Below are positions 13,917-13,917 of a stretch of 13,917 bases of DNA, in pieces. Origin of the DNA: Holophagaceae bacterium (GTDB taxonomy: Bacteria; Acidobacteriota; Holophagae; Holophagales; Holophagaceae); contig JANXYT010000220.1 of assembly GCA_025355915.1 (NCBI GenBank), forward strand, positions 1-13,917. Reading direction: 5' to 3'. A program made the position numbers and the translations under genes. The notes beneath the pieces were generated by a model. The model had not been told where the DNA came from. It searched no databases and saw only the letters and a program-made list of their open reading frames with translations. The first letter of the stretch is position 1; each line of letters begins with the position of its first letter.

Positions 13917-13917
13917 T

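Overview
This is a high-GC bacterial window. Strong G/C third-position bias, compact intergenic gaps and the mix of genes suggest an Acidobacteriota (Holophaga/Geothrix-like) genome. That placement is inference from general resemblance, not from a marker gene. Most of the window (about 1-10.7 kb) is ordinary chromosomal housekeeping. The right end (about 10.7-13.9 kb) is the start of a surface-polysaccharide locus with visibly lower GC.

Layout. Positions 89-1300 encode imidazolonepropionase (hutI, histidine degradation). A degenerate inverted-repeat intergenic element and a 10-bp GC stem-loop terminator follow. A small DUF465/YdcH-type coiled-coil protein is on the minus strand (1456-1689). 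A lone oligopeptide-type ABC ATPase (1838-2776) diverges from it and is followed by guaB (IMP dehydrogenase, 2828-4288) and pyrC (class I dihydroorotase, 4444-5736). The guaB-pyrC gap holds a perfect 17-bp inverted repeat. A membrane methyltransferase-family gene overlaps the end of pyrC by GTGA, and a SnoaL/NTF2-like gene follows. Two tiny minus-strand membrane proteins lie at 6643-6816 and 6919-7071; the second looks like a DUF3309 protein. After a 407-bp gene-free stretch come a zinc alcohol dehydrogenase (minus), a 184-aa LURP-one/tubby-like protein (minus), a thioredoxin-family protein (plus) and a SpoU/TrmH-type RNA methyltransferase (minus). The last two converge so tightly that both TAG stops share one CTAG.

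The polysaccharide locus begins with a 488-bp AT-richer leader containing promoter-like hexamers and several hairpins. It continues with a 691-aa membrane-anchored NDP-sugar 4,6-dehydratase (WbpM/CapD/FlaA1 type), an acyl carrier protein and the 5' end of an AMP-forming acyl-CoA/acyl-ACP ligase. Dehydratase, ACP and ligase together suggest synthesis of an acylated sugar or polymer.

The most notable observation is at the right edge. The ligase reading frame breaks at about 13,821-13,835. The remaining roughly 90 bases encode, on the opposite strand, the part of the same ligase that should come about 20 residues further on. So an internal piece of the ligase gene is inverted, with the crossover at a short sequence that reads as ligase in both orientations. 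This may be a genuine small inversion or an assembly/library chimera at a contig edge; the window alone cannot decide. I did not find a convincing undescribed defence or mobile system.
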